A stretch of DNA of 64,000 nucleotides from Chloracidobacterium sp. (lineage in GTDB: Bacteria > Acidobacteriota > Blastocatellia > Pyrinomonadales > Pyrinomonadaceae), in assembly GCA_016706275.1 (NCBI GenBank), contig JADJJY010000001.1, positions 434,001-498,000 on the forward strand, in the 5' to 3' direction. Positions 35,200 through 43,495 of this stretch are shown here, in pieces; position 1 is the first letter of the stretch; the number at the start of each line of letters is the position of its first letter. Both the position numbers and the translations under genes were made by a program. The notes under the pieces are model-generated. The model saw only the letters and a program-made list of their open reading frames with translations. It ran no database searches and was not told the DNA's origin.

Positions 35200-35993
35200 T
35201 ATCTTAGTTTGTAAACCCCGGTCGCCAGTCTCTCAGCGAATCCCTCGTCCACAAGTTCGTGGTTTGCCTTGCCTGATTCCCATCTGTAAAAGCCAAATTT
35301 GCCTGATAGGTCGCCGAGCAGTGTCATGCCGCATGCTTGTAGGTATGTGCGTGCGAGTTCGCGGACGGCGTCTTCGCGTTTCATCTTGATCTGCATCTGT
35401 TCGGGAAAACGCGCCTCGGCTAGCGTCCAGATATAGGTAAATTTTGGTACGTAGAGAGCCTCTTGCGGAACGACCTTCATCCGTTTTTGCAGCTCGTCGA
35501 TGGCGTTGCTGAGATCTTTTTTGTCTTTGAAACCACACTCTTCGCGCAGGTCGGCGGTCGCCATTTCCCATTCTTTGCGGAGCACTTTTAGCACGATCTG
35601 GGCATTCTTTGACAGAATGCCGCTCTCGCCTTTTTTTGAGCAGCCCCAGATCGCGTTAAAAACCGGGATCATTCGCGGGGCAAGGAACCAAGATTTTCCT
35701 TTAATCAACTTGGCGTAATAGACCTTGCCGCGGGCCATGATCTCATCTTTCAGCACCCACGCACGGCTTGCCTCATGATCTTTTTGCACATTTCGCGGCA
35801 TATGAGCATCGCGGCGGCCGCAGACGGCGATGTAGATCGACGGCAAATCTTTGCGGGCGTCGGTCAGCCCGAGCGAAAATCCGAGATCTTCGATCATCGC
35901 CTCGGCCTCTTCGGCTGAGTCGATCTTCAAACTGTCCTCACGCCGCCATTTGCGGTCACGGTATTGTTCGATCTCGTCGGGAAGAATTTTCAT
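35199..35993 (-). CDS. Putative winged-helix protein, possibly AlkZ-related
   Basis: This 264-residue cytoplasmic protein has no signal peptide. The pattern SKNAQIVLKVLRKEWEMATADLREECGFKDKKDLSNAIDELQKRMKVVP looks like a winged helix, and the basic, Trp-rich composition (KGKSWFLAPRMIPVF, YVPKFTYIWTLAEARFP) recalls YcaQ/AlkZ DNA glycosylase relatives. That is a resemblance; I see no catalytic QxQ motif, so activity should not be assumed. The leader region (36006-36120) is full of inverted repeats. Confidence 0.5.
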   Translation of the reverse strand: MKILPDEIEQYRDRKWRREDSLKIDSAEEAEAMIEDLGFSLGLTDARKDLPSIYIAVCGRRDAHMPRNVQKDHEASRAWVLKDEIMARGKVYYAKLIKGKSWFLAPRMIPVFNAIWGCSKKGESGILSKNAQIVLKVLRKEWEMATADLREECGFKDKKDLSNAIDELQKRMKVVPQEALYVPKFTYIWTLAEARFPEQMQIKMKREDAVRELARTYLQACGMTLLGDLSGKFGFYRWESGKANHELVDEGFAERLATGVYKLR

Positions 35994-36005
35994 AACGTAA
36001 TTTAG

Positions 36006-36120
36006 CCGCGGATGACGCAGATCTTGCAGATAAGAAAAATAATAAACAAAAAGACGGTCGCAATAAATGCTGACCGTCTTATATTTAGTTTGCTATCCGC
36101 TTTATCCGCGTCATCTGCGG
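36006..36120. repeat. Nested inverted repeats upstream of the winged-helix gene
   Basis: An outer 17-bp pair (36006-36022 with 36104-36120, two mismatches) encloses an 8-bp hairpin (AGACGGTC/GACCGTCT at 36052 and 36072) flanked by A- and T-rich DNA. The inner hairpin is probably the terminator of the minus-strand gene ending at 36126. The outer repeat looks like a mobile or REP-type element. Confidence 0.65.
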
Positions 36121-36125
36121 AAAAG

Positions 36126-37421
36126 CTATTTCTGATTCGGTGCAGCCGCCTGGATCGAAACAGTGGAACCTTTGTTTATCTGCACGTCTTTTCTATCTTG
36201 TACAGCAACCGAGCCGGCACCCGCACCGCCACCGATGATAGCGCCGATCGCCGCACCTTTACCGCCGCCTGCGATCGCACCGATAATTGCACCGATCCCG
36301 GCACCTATACCGCCGCGTTTTGCGGTGTTTGTGGTTTGGCTGTCGCCCTTGATCGTGCCCTCGTTATCGACCTTGACGATCTTGCCTGTAGTATCGGTAA
36401 CGCCGCGAAGCGTTGCGGCAAAATCATAAGACTGCCCGTTATTCAGGGTTATCTTTTCAAAATTTAGATTGATCGTCGACGCCCCCGTGACCTTGCCCGA
36501 ACGGTTGATGCCCGAAACGTATCCCTCGATCACGGCTCCGCGATACGCGTCCGGCGACTGTACCTTCATGCGAAAGCGGTCGTTGTTTTGTGAAACCTTG
36601 GTGTTGAGCTCGTTATCAAGAACGCCGGTCATCATCGTGCCGTCAGCGACCACGTAATTGCCCGGTTTTACATACACAGCCGCTGGACGGCCAGTATTTG
36701 AGCCGCCGTTTGTATTGCCGTTCGAGCTGTTGTTCGACCCGCCGTTTGATACACTGCCGTTCTGGTCGTTGTCAGAATATCCGCCGTTCGGATCGTAGGT
36801 TGTCGAACCGTTATTATTGCTGCCGTTGCCGGTGTTACCGCCGGTAGTCGTGTCATTGACGCCTCCGCTTGTGGGAATGCCGAGCCTTGCGACCGAGTCG
36901 GTCTTGTTGTACGTGCTCTCAGCAAAGACGGTCTGATTGAGATAGTCGGTCGTGATGCGGCGTGAGACTTTCAACACTTGGCCATTGTCCGACGAGGTAA
37001 ATGTGATCGTGTAATCCGTATCGCCGCCGATGCTCGAAAGGATAAGCTTGTCGCCTGTCAGCGTTGCACGCAGCCTGATGGTGCGGCCGTTGCCGTCGGT
37101 CTCCGTTTTGTCACGGCCGTCGGCTGTAAAGGTCACAGGCTGTGCCTTGCTGGTTGCGAGCGTGACCTGCGTACCTCGCAGGTCGATGGCGATCTGGTCC
37201 GGTGCGTCGAGCTTGTCGATCAGGTCCTGTTTTTGGTTGTCGGCGACATTTACATCGGCGACTACTTCATCAACCCGATCGCTGACATCGCGGTCGATGT
37301 CGTACGTACCGGCGATGGCGACAGTCCGCTGGGCCGAAACAAGCCCCGCCGTTCCAAAAACAATTGCCGTAACGAAAGCGATCGCTGCAAACGAATTTCG
37401 ATATCTGTTCATAATAGCCAT
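36126..37421 (-). CDS. Exported protein with low-complexity linker and glycine-zipper tail
   Basis: This 431-residue protein has a signal peptide (about 1-30), a beta-rich N-terminal part (30-170) and a long Asn/Gly/Ser/Thr linker (about 185-245). A second beta-rich domain (about 248-360) follows. The C-terminal glycine zipper (GIGAGIGAIIGAIAGGGKGAA) can insert into membranes or oligomerise. Such proteins are frequent and uncharacterised in Acidobacteriota. A terminator hairpin follows. Confidence 0.72.
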   Translation of the reverse strand: MAIMNRYRNSFAAIAFVTAIVFGTAGLVSAQRTVAIAGTYDIDRDVSDRVDEVVADVNVADNQKQDLIDKLDAPDQIAIDLRGTQVTLATSKAQPVTFTADGRDKTETDGNGRTIRLRATLTGDKLILSSIGGDTDYTITFTSSDNGQVLKVSRRITTDYLNQTVFAESTYNKTDSVARLGIPTSGGVNDTTTGGNTGNGSNNNGSTTYDPNGGYSDNDQNGSVSNGGSNNSSNGNTNGGSNTGRPAAVYVKPGNYVVADGTMMTGVLDNELNTKVSQNNDRFRMKVQSPDAYRGAVIEGYVSGINRSGKVTGASTINLNFEKITLNNGQSYDFAATLRGVTDTTGKIVKVDNEGTIKGDSQTTNTAKRGGIGAGIGAIIGAIAGGGKGAAIGAIIGGGAGAGSVAVQDRKDVQINKGSTVSIQAAAPNQK

Positions 37422-37507
37422 CCTATATAATTGTCAGGTTTTGAGCACACGTGCCCCCTACGAGCCTTTTGAAGCATTTTTCGTGCCAATGGTTGTTTCG
37501 AATGCAA

Positions 37508-37534
37508 TTGACCTTTCATAGACTATGTTAAAAT
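37508..37534 (+). promoter_or_regulatory. Candidate sigma-70-type promoter of the OsmC gene
   Basis: TTGACC and TAAAAT boxes lie 15 bases apart, 25 bp before the OsmC start. The spacer is short, so this is a weak assignment. Confidence 0.3.
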
Positions 37535-37558
37535 CGCGACTATAAGGAGAAATATACG

Positions 37559-37996
37559 ATGTCCGGCAATACTAACAAAGCAAATATTAAATACGCTGGC
37601 GACGGTTTTTTTATCGGAATACCACCGAGCGGCCACGCCCAACTAATGGATTCTAAAGGAGATAGACACGCAGCACCGACACCTATGGAAATGCTGTTGG
37701 TCTCCGTCGCGGCCTGTACGGCAATAGATGTGCAGTCGATCCTCGCCAAAAAAAGACAGGATGTGACCGACTATAATGTTGAGATCGAGGGCGAGCGGGC
37801 TGACGATCATCCGCGTAAATTCATCAAGTTTCACGTCCGCCATATAGTGCACGGACGTGGCGTTTCCGACAAAGCCGTCGCCGACGCCATCAAGCTGTCA
37901 GACGATATTTATTGCTCGGTCGCCGCGACAGTCAAACCGACCGCTGATATAACGACGAGTTACGAGATCATCGAGGTGGCAGAAGCAGGAACGTAA
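37559..37996 (+). CDS. OsmC family peroxide-detoxifying protein
   Basis: This 145-residue OsmC/Ohr-type protein has a first redox Cys in LLVSVAACTAIDV (about residue 54) and a second in IYCSVAATVKPT (about residue 120), as required for thiol-based hydroperoxide reduction. PTPMEMLLVSVAAC is the family signature. The ribosome site (AAGGAG) is good. Ohr and OsmC cannot be separated with confidence by eye. Confidence 0.9.
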   Translation: MSGNTNKANIKYAGDGFFIGIPPSGHAQLMDSKGDRHAAPTPMEMLLVSVAACTAIDVQSILAKKRQDVTDYNVEIEGERADDHPRKFIKFHVRHIVHGRGVSDKAVADAIKLSDDIYCSVAATVKPTADITTSYEIIEVAEAGT

Positions 37997-38015
37997 TAAG
38001 GGCAATCATTAAAAT

Positions 38016-40277
38016 ATGAAAAAGCTAATTTTTATCGCTGCGGCAGTGATGGCACTTAATTTGTTTGCAACTGCTCAGGTGCCGATCGCAACAGGCATTC
38101 AGATCCTTAAGGCCGAGGATGCCCGTCGATACGACGCTGTGCTTGAGGGGCTGATGAGATCGCCAAACTCGGCAATTCGTACACGAGCGGCTCTCGCGGC
38201 CGGGCGGATCGGCGACGAAAAGGCAATACCCGCTCTCGCCGCTTTGCTCGAAAATGACACGAATGATGATGTTCGAGCGATGGCGGCTTTTGCCCTCGGC
38301 GAGATCGAATCGGTCAAAGCTGCGGTTTTGATAATCAAAGCGATCAAGAGTGATACTCGGCCCGGGACACCCGGCGGCGTGCCTACGCTCTCGCTAAAAC
38401 CGGCAAATGTGACCGCCAGGCTTATCGAGGCGGCTGGAAAAATTGCGGCGGCTAATGCAAAAGACGAGTCGGCCAAGGCACTCGGCAAGGTGATTCTTGA
38501 GGAGTTGGAAAGAGAGGCTAGAACAACATTTGGGCAAGACCGTACAACCGTGCTGCTCGGATTGACCGCGGTGCTGCGTGTCCGTCCCGAGGGCGGCGAT
38601 GTCACGGCAGCAAAGTTCCTTGATTCAAAAGACGGACGCATCCGCTCCGACGCGGCAAACACGCTGTCGCGGCTTCGCTCAAAGAACGCGGGACTTACTC
38701 TGAGCTTTATACTCGACGGCGACAAGGACCCGATTGCCCGTGCTAATGCGGCTCGTGCGCTAGGTGCGGCCGAAGATAAGAAAGCTTTTGAATTGCTGAT
38801 GAAAGCGGCGGCCACGGACCCCGACAGCCGTGTCCGCGTTTCGGCGATCCGTGCTTTGGGTAGCCTGAAAGACGCCAAGGCTGCGGACACGTTGATGGAA
38901 CGCGGCAATTATCTGCTTACCCCGATGCACGGCGACCCCGGACCGATAAAACCCGGCAGCCCGGTCCGCGATCTGAAACCGATCGAGGTACCGATCCCGA
39001 AAAGTGAGTTGCTTGAGATCGCCACGGTGCTCAGCCGTCTGCTCGCAAATACTGAAAACGCGGCGGCGATAGAATTTCTGACAAAGCTAAGGATCGCCGA
39101 CAAATACCAATCATCCGAAACCGAGATCGCGTTTGCACGCATCGCTCCAAAGGCGTATTTAGCATCGAAACCACCGCTCGAAATACTGTATTCGGATTTT
39201 CACGCAGCTTCGGCCTACGGCCAGGGACTCGCGGATATTGCAACCCTGAAGAACGAGGCGATGAATGCTCAGGCGGGCGAAATTCTTACAAAGTTTATTG
39301 CCGGAATGGCGACAGGTGTTCGCGCGGCTGATCAGGCAAAGATGCTAAAAGCAATGCCGGATCTAACCGGGGCAATGGCCACCTTAAAGCCCGGCAATCT
39401 CGACGAGATATTGCGCGGCCAACTCGCAAACAACGACGTATTTATACGAGCCGCCGCCGCCGGAGCGATCGCCGATCAGCCCATGACAAAAGAAAATGTT
39501 AGCGCCCTTAATGACGCATTTACCCGTGCGACGGCAGCCGACAAGACTGAGAACGATGCGCAGCTCGCGATCCTCGACGCGCTCGTAAAACTCGACAAAA
39601 AGGCCGGCGTTGGTTCATACAGCATTGCTCTTAGCTCGCCGGATTATCTAGTGAGGAAAAAGGCTTTTGAGATACTCGCCGACAAAGAGCTCGAGTCAGT
39701 GTATCCGGGAATGACCGCAACGGTCGCGAGCGAACGAAAAAACCACAAAGACCAAGTGCTGCCATACAAGCCTGTTTTCGGTACAAAACTTGGGCAAGTG
39801 CTCAATAAGGACATTGACTACCGACGAGCACTGTCGCGAAAGAACGGACCGGTCAAGGCCGTTCTGACGACTGAAAAAGGAAACTTTACGATCGTGTTTT
39901 ATCCCGAAGACGCTCCGCTAACGGTGGATAATTGGGTAAAGCTCGCACGCAGCGGTTATTTTAACGGGCTTGAGGTTCATCGCGTTGTGCCCAATTTTGT
40001 GATGCAGGACGGCGATCCTCGCGGCGACGGCAACGGCGGGCCGGGCTGGTCGATCCGTTGCGAGGTAAACATGCGCGAATACGATCGCGGTGCCGTAGGC
40101 ATGGCGCTATCAGGCAAGGACACGGGCGGCTCGCAGTGGTTCGTCACGCACTCTCCTCAACCACATCTGGACGGTGGCTACACGGTTTTTGGCCATGTTA
40201 GCGAAGCGGACATGACGGTCGTGGACAAGATCGTCCGCGGCGATAAGATATTAAAAGTAACGATAGCCGGAAAGTAA
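38016..40277 (+). CDS. HEAT-repeat protein fused to a C-terminal cyclophilin
   Basis: This 753-residue exported protein has a signal peptide (about 1-21). About 550 residues of HEAT-like helical repeats follow (RTRAALAAGRIGDEKAIPALAALL, DVRAMAAFALGEIES, ARANAARALGAAEDKKAFELL). A complete cyclophilin domain occupies about 600-753 (LTTEKGNFTIVFYPEDAPLTVDNWV, HRVVPNFVMQDGDP, GSQWFVTHSPQPHLDGGYTVFG). The HEAT solenoid probably binds client proteins and presents them to the isomerase. This coupling is inferred from the architecture. Confidence 0.88.
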   Translation: MKKLIFIAAAVMALNLFATAQVPIATGIQILKAEDARRYDAVLEGLMRSPNSAIRTRAALAAGRIGDEKAIPALAALLENDTNDDVRAMAAFALGEIESVKAAVLIIKAIKSDTRPGTPGGVPTLSLKPANVTARLIEAAGKIAAANAKDESAKALGKVILEELEREARTTFGQDRTTVLLGLTAVLRVRPEGGDVTAAKFLDSKDGRIRSDAANTLSRLRSKNAGLTLSFILDGDKDPIARANAARALGAAEDKKAFELLMKAAATDPDSRVRVSAIRALGSLKDAKAADTLMERGNYLLTPMHGDPGPIKPGSPVRDLKPIEVPIPKSELLEIATVLSRLLANTENAAAIEFLTKLRIADKYQSSETEIAFARIAPKAYLASKPPLEILYSDFHAASAYGQGLADIATLKNEAMNAQAGEILTKFIAGMATGVRAADQAKMLKAMPDLTGAMATLKPGNLDEILRGQLANNDVFIRAAAAGAIADQPMTKENVSALNDAFTRATAADKTENDAQLAILDALVKLDKKAGVGSYSIALSSPDYLVRKKAFEILADKELESVYPGMTATVASERKNHKDQVLPYKPVFGTKLGQVLNKDIDYRRALSRKNGPVKAVLTTEKGNFTIVFYPEDAPLTVDNWVKLARSGYFNGLEVHRVVPNFVMQDGDPRGDGNGGPGWSIRCEVNMREYDRGAVGMALSGKDTGGSQWFVTHSPQPHLDGGYTVFGHVSEADMTVVDKIVRGDKILKVTIAGK

Positions 40278-40286
40278 GAACTTTTA

Positions 40287-40352
40287 GCCACGAATTACAC
40301 GAATAGCACGAATCAGAAAATTCTTATTTGTGTCATTCGTGCTATTCGTGGC
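40287..40352. repeat. Inverted repeat of ACGAAT units
   Basis: Three 9-bp units (GCCACGAAT, TACACGAAT, AGCACGAAT) are followed after 20 bases by their reverse complements (ATTCGTGCT, ATTCGTGGC). It sits between the HEAT-cyclophilin gene and the next gene on the same strand, just upstream of the latter's ATG, and may act as a terminator or mask its leader. Confidence 0.65.
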
Positions 40353-40363
40353 AAAGACCATTT

Positions 40364-40852
40364 ATGGATAAGCTTGAGCGAAAGCAGATAGAAGTGGACA
40401 AGAACTTGGACGATCTGTCGTTTTATCTCGACGGGTTGTTTAAGGTGCCGGGTGTCGGGTGGCGGTTTGGGCTTGATGCGCTCATCGGGCTGATACCAAA
40501 TGTCGGCGATACGCTCACCTTTTTGCCGTCGATGTATATTTTGGTTGCGGGCGTCCGTTACGGCGTTCCAAAGATCACTTTGCTCCGTATGGCATTTAAT
40601 ATCGGGCTGGATTATGTTGTCGGTATGGTTCCGTTTATCGGTGATGCGTTTGATTTTGTGTGGAAGGCAAACCAGCAAAACATGAACCTCATCCGCACGC
40701 GGGCCGCCGGCCACGGCAAAGGCACGACGAGCGATTATGTCTTTGTATTTGGATTGATCGGGCTATTGATATTGACGTTGTTAGGTTCGATACTCGCGAG
40801 TGTGTATGTTTTCAGTTGGCTGTTGTGGACGGTCACACGGGCAACGTTTTAG
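40364..40852 (+). CDS. DUF4112 domain membrane protein
   Basis: This is a 162-residue protein from ATG 40364; the upstream in-frame start lies in a repeat. The DUF4112 signature is clear (FKVPGVGWRFGLDALIGLIPNVGDTL, MVPFIGDAFDFVWKANQQNMNLI), and a C-terminal hydrophobic helix (about 125-160) anchors it. No function is known for the family. No clear ribosome site, because the repeat at 40287-40352 occupies the leader. Confidence 0.85.
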   Translation: MDKLERKQIEVDKNLDDLSFYLDGLFKVPGVGWRFGLDALIGLIPNVGDTLTFLPSMYILVAGVRYGVPKITLLRMAFNIGLDYVVGMVPFIGDAFDFVWKANQQNMNLIRTRAAGHGKGTTSDYVFVFGLIGLLILTLLGSILASVYVFSWLLWTVTRATF

Positions 40853-40860
40853 GAAGTTTA

Positions 40861-40942
40861 AACCGCAAATAAACGCAGAAAACGCAGATATAAAGCCATT
40901 TCAAACGGCCTCTTATCTGCGTTATCTGCTTCATCAGCGGTT
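40861..40942. repeat. Inverted repeat of ACGCAGA units
   Basis: ACCGC / GCGGT ends and an inner pair around AACGCAGATA and TTATCTGCGTT form an imperfect hairpin between the convergent DUF4112 and peroxiredoxin genes. It may serve as a bidirectional terminator. Confidence 0.55.
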
Positions 40943-40955
40943 AACTTAGTTGAAT

Positions 40956-41531
40956 TTACAGATTCTTATCGCCGGGCTTCCAGTCAGCGGCACAAAAACC
41001 GCCGGATTGCAGAGCCTGTAGGATACGTAGGGTCTCGTCAACAGAGCGTCCGATCGCAGGTGTGTTGACCGAGGCATGTTGCAGTACGCCCTCGGGGTCG
41101 ATGATAAATAGGCCGCGAAGCGAGATGTTGGGTTCCTCGATCAGTATGTTGTACTGACGCGACAGCTTGCCGCCAGCGTCGGAGGCGATCGGGAACTTTA
41201 TCTCGCCGATACCATTCAACTCTTTTGGCATACGGAGCCACGCACGATGCGAATGGGCCGAGTCGGTCGAGACACCTAAAACCTCTGTGTTGAGGCTGCT
41301 AAATTCGTCAAACCTCGCCGAAAAATGCGTAAGATCGGTCGAGCAGACGCCGGTAAAATCAAGCGGGTAAAATAGCATGATAAGCCATTTTCCTTTGTAA
41401 TCCGACAGTCTTACGTTTTCGCCAAGCGTCTCGATATTTTTGGTCGAGGCCATGTTAAAATCCGGTGCCGGTGTGCCGACCTTCGCGATGACCGCTGTGT
41501 TTTCGGTTGCAGTTCCTGTTGCTGTTGACAT
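40956..41531 (-). CDS. Peroxiredoxin (2-Cys, AhpC/TSA type)
   Basis: This 191-residue thiol peroxidase has the peroxidatic Cys63 in FYPLDFTGVCSTDLTHF (Thr60 aids catalysis) and a resolving Cys180 in GGFCAADWKPGD. It reduces H2O2 and organic peroxides using thioredoxin or a similar donor. The usual CPTE is CSTD here. An array of TGGTCCA-type repeats occupies its upstream region (41601-41660). Confidence 0.93.
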   Translation of the reverse strand: MSTATGTATENTAVIAKVGTPAPDFNMASTKNIETLGENVRLSDYKGKWLIMLFYPLDFTGVCSTDLTHFSARFDEFSSLNTEVLGVSTDSAHSHRAWLRMPKELNGIGEIKFPIASDAGGKLSRQYNILIEEPNISLRGLFIIDPEGVLQHASVNTPAIGRSVDETLRILQALQSGGFCAADWKPGDKNL

Positions 41532-41600
41532 TAAGTGAGTATCTCCTTGTATTCGATTGGAATAGGTAAATTCTACCCCAAACGCATATCAACCCGGAAA

Positions 41601-41660
41601 TTTGGTCCAATATTGGTCCGGTCCGGACCAGGTGGACCAGGGTGGACCAAAGTGGACCAA
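41601..41660. promoter_or_regulatory. TGGTCCA repeat array upstream of the peroxiredoxin gene
   Basis: Six 10-bp blocks: TTTGGTCCAA, TATTGGTCCG, GTCCGGACCA, GGTGGACCAG, GGTGGACCAA and AGTGGACCAA. The last three are direct repeats in exact 10-bp register, and GGTCC/GGACC also form inverted pairs. Periodicity near one helical turn is what a cooperative DNA-binding regulator would use. It lies 70-130 bp before the peroxiredoxin ATG (minus strand). Confidence 0.55.
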
Positions 41661-41665
41661 AAAAA

Positions 41666-41686
41666 GGCGGGCATCTGATGCCCGCC
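41666..41686 (-). terminator. Intrinsic terminator of the exported-protein gene
   Basis: A perfect 9-bp stem (GGCGGGCAT/ATGCCCGCC) with a 3-base loop is followed on the minus strand by a T7 run. It lies 30 bp after the stop of the gene at 41716-42732. Confidence 0.88.
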
Positions 41687-41715
41687 AAAGTTTCGAGGGT
41701 TAGTAACAGAAAAGC

Positions 41716-42732
41716 TTAGGGTTTCTTAGGCTCAGCGGCTATTTTTGGGGCGGCTTTTTCTGCTTCGGTTGTCGCGATACGATAGACTGTCGTGGCGTCG
41801 CCGTACGATTTATAAGCGGACGGTGCGGGAAATGTCTTATAGCCAGTCGGCACCGTGAAAAGCGATGGGTCCGGCTCGGCTCGGACGATATTGGTCAATT
41901 TGTAGGTCTGCTCACCGAAACGAGGGTCCGTGTTCTTTGAGTAAACGACCAGACCGAGGTCCTTTGAGAACCAACGTTCGTAGACGATTTCGATCGGGCG
42001 TTCGTTGCCGATCGAATCGGCAGGAATTACAGTCGTGCGACGGGTTCCCTGAGCAGAGACGCCTTCGAAATCGCGGGTGCCGAGTTCTTCGGTCTTAACG
42101 TCGTATTTCGTGCTCTGGCCGCCTACGCCGTAGGTTCCGCCCTGTAAAGGAAATCCCGCGACGGCACCGGTTGCGTAGACCTGTCCTCCCTGCGAGACGA
42201 TCGCTACGGGGGCACCGGCCACAGCCGTTTTCACTCTTTCCTCGACTAATCTCTTTTGCTCAGGCGTCAGTTCGCTCCCTGCTGCGGTCACCGTGACGGT
42301 TTGGCCAACCGGCACTTCGACGACACGTGCAGTCTTGAGATTGGTATTTTGCGACTGTCCGGTTGCCGGCGTTGCGATAGAGATCCCCTGAACGGTACTG
42401 TAAAGTGTGCCCATCGAACCCATCGGGGCCATTGCACCCATCGTCGCTCCGAGACCACCGGTCATTTCGCGGCGGACGAGTCCGGCTGTGTTGCGATACA
42501 TCTTTCCGCTCGATTTGCGAACGATGCGGTTGCCGTCAGCCAGAGTTTGTACACTTTCGTTCACCTCTTCGGCTGAGAAAGGAGCATTTTCAGTCGCAAC
42601 ATACGGGTGAACTGCCGCAAGCTCGGCAACGATCTTTGCTTCGAGGGGTGCGGTGGGCTGAGGCGGGCTTTGTTGAGCCGCGGCAAATGTTGCTGATGCC
42701 GCAACGACGAATATTCCTAAAAATAATTTCAT
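41716..42732 (-). CDS. Exported protein of an Acidobacteria-type family
   Basis: This is a 338-residue protein from ATG 42732 (AAGGAG upstream); an upstream in-frame start is less likely. The signal peptide is about 1-20 (LGIFVVAASATFAAAQ). The C-terminal part (FEGVSAQGTRRTTVIPADSIGNERPIEIVYERW ... SKNTDPRFGEQTYKLTNI) is a pattern often seen in exported proteins of this phylum, with no assigned role. It lies 29 bp after the anti-sigma-like gene, so it is likely cotranscribed with the ECF sigma operon. Confidence 0.75.
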   Translation of the reverse strand: MKLFLGIFVVAASATFAAAQQSPPQPTAPLEAKIVAELAAVHPYVATENAPFSAEEVNESVQTLADGNRIVRKSSGKMYRNTAGLVRREMTGGLGATMGAMAPMGSMGTLYSTVQGISIATPATGQSQNTNLKTARVVEVPVGQTVTVTAAGSELTPEQKRLVEERVKTAVAGAPVAIVSQGGQVYATGAVAGFPLQGGTYGVGGQSTKYDVKTEELGTRDFEGVSAQGTRRTTVIPADSIGNERPIEIVYERWFSKDLGLVVYSKNTDPRFGEQTYKLTNIVRAEPDPSLFTVPTGYKTFPAPSAYKSYGDATTVYRIATTEAEKAAPKIAAEPKKP

Positions 42733-42761
42733 TTCGATCTCCTTGATGATGCTAATAATGG

Positions 42762-43460
42762 TCATTTAACCACGCGTATTCCGCGTGTTACGCCGTCGCG
42801 TCCGACGAGCAGATCCGCCTTAACGGTCTCTGAGTCGTTTTCGAGCGGCAAACTTATTCCGAGTGCAAATAGCGATGAACGCGTCATATCGACTCGAATA
42901 ACGCTCCCGCCATCGACTGATTCGGCGAGGTCGCTGGCGTACGAAACAGGGTAAAAATCACCCTGCGGCTCCTCGATAAATTCTGTTTCCTGTTTACGAG
43001 TAGTGTTTCTAACGGGCGGTCTAAATGCGACCCTTTCGGCCACAGTATCCGGATTAGACGCACGGCCCGGAGAAGGTTTACCAAAATTCTCTTCCTTAGG
43101 AGGAAAGTCGGGCCGTGCGGCAACCGGTATTTCTACCGGAACTTGTACTACTGTTTTGGCCGCACGGAACTCATTACTATTATTGCTGCTGTTAATTTGT
43201 ATATATCTATACGTCCCAAAAACGGCGGCGATCATTATCAAGACCGAGGCAAATGCGGCAGCATATTGCGGGACAAATATTCGTTTCGGAGCGATGCCAG
43301 CGGTCTGCGCTTTATCGTCGGCGATCCGATTCAAAACCCCTGCAAATAGGTTTGGTTTTGCAACGATCTCGTCGATCTTATCTTCCGGCACGGCTGAGTT
43401 TGCCAGCAATATCTTGCCGATCGCATCCAGATCTTTCTTATTAAATCGCTTACTGTCCAT
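42762..43460 (-). CDS. Probable anti-sigma factor, single-pass membrane protein
   Basis: This 232-residue protein starts 35 bp after the ECF sigma gene. It has a cytoplasmic N-terminal helix-rich part (1-66), one TM segment (about 69-86, AAAFASVLIMIAAVFGTY) and an extracytoplasmic Pro/Lys-rich tail (to 232) with a conserved-looking C-terminal block (LVGRDGVTRGIRVVK). No zinc-binding HxxxCxxC motif is visible, so it is not a ZAS-type anti-sigma. The role is inferred from position. Confidence 0.68.
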   Translation of the reverse strand: MDSKRFNKKDLDAIGKILLANSAVPEDKIDEIVAKPNLFAGVLNRIADDKAQTAGIAPKRIFVPQYAAAFASVLIMIAAVFGTYRYIQINSSNNSNEFRAAKTVVQVPVEIPVAARPDFPPKEENFGKPSPGRASNPDTVAERVAFRPPVRNTTRKQETEFIEEPQGDFYPVSYASDLAESVDGGSVIRVDMTRSSLFALGISLPLENDSETVKADLLVGRDGVTRGIRVVK

Positions 43461-43495
43461 GCTTATAAAAAATGACGACTTTTATGGTTCGCCGG

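Noticed and set aside
38099..38908. 269-codon minus-strand frame opposite the HEAT-repeat gene
   Set aside because: Ser/Ala/Arg-rich translation typical of the reverse frame of helical repeat genes; no start signal.
41455..41688. Short minus-strand frame through the TGGTCCA array
   Set aside because: It overlaps the terminator and repeat array; the peptide is Trp/Pro-rich noise from the repeats.
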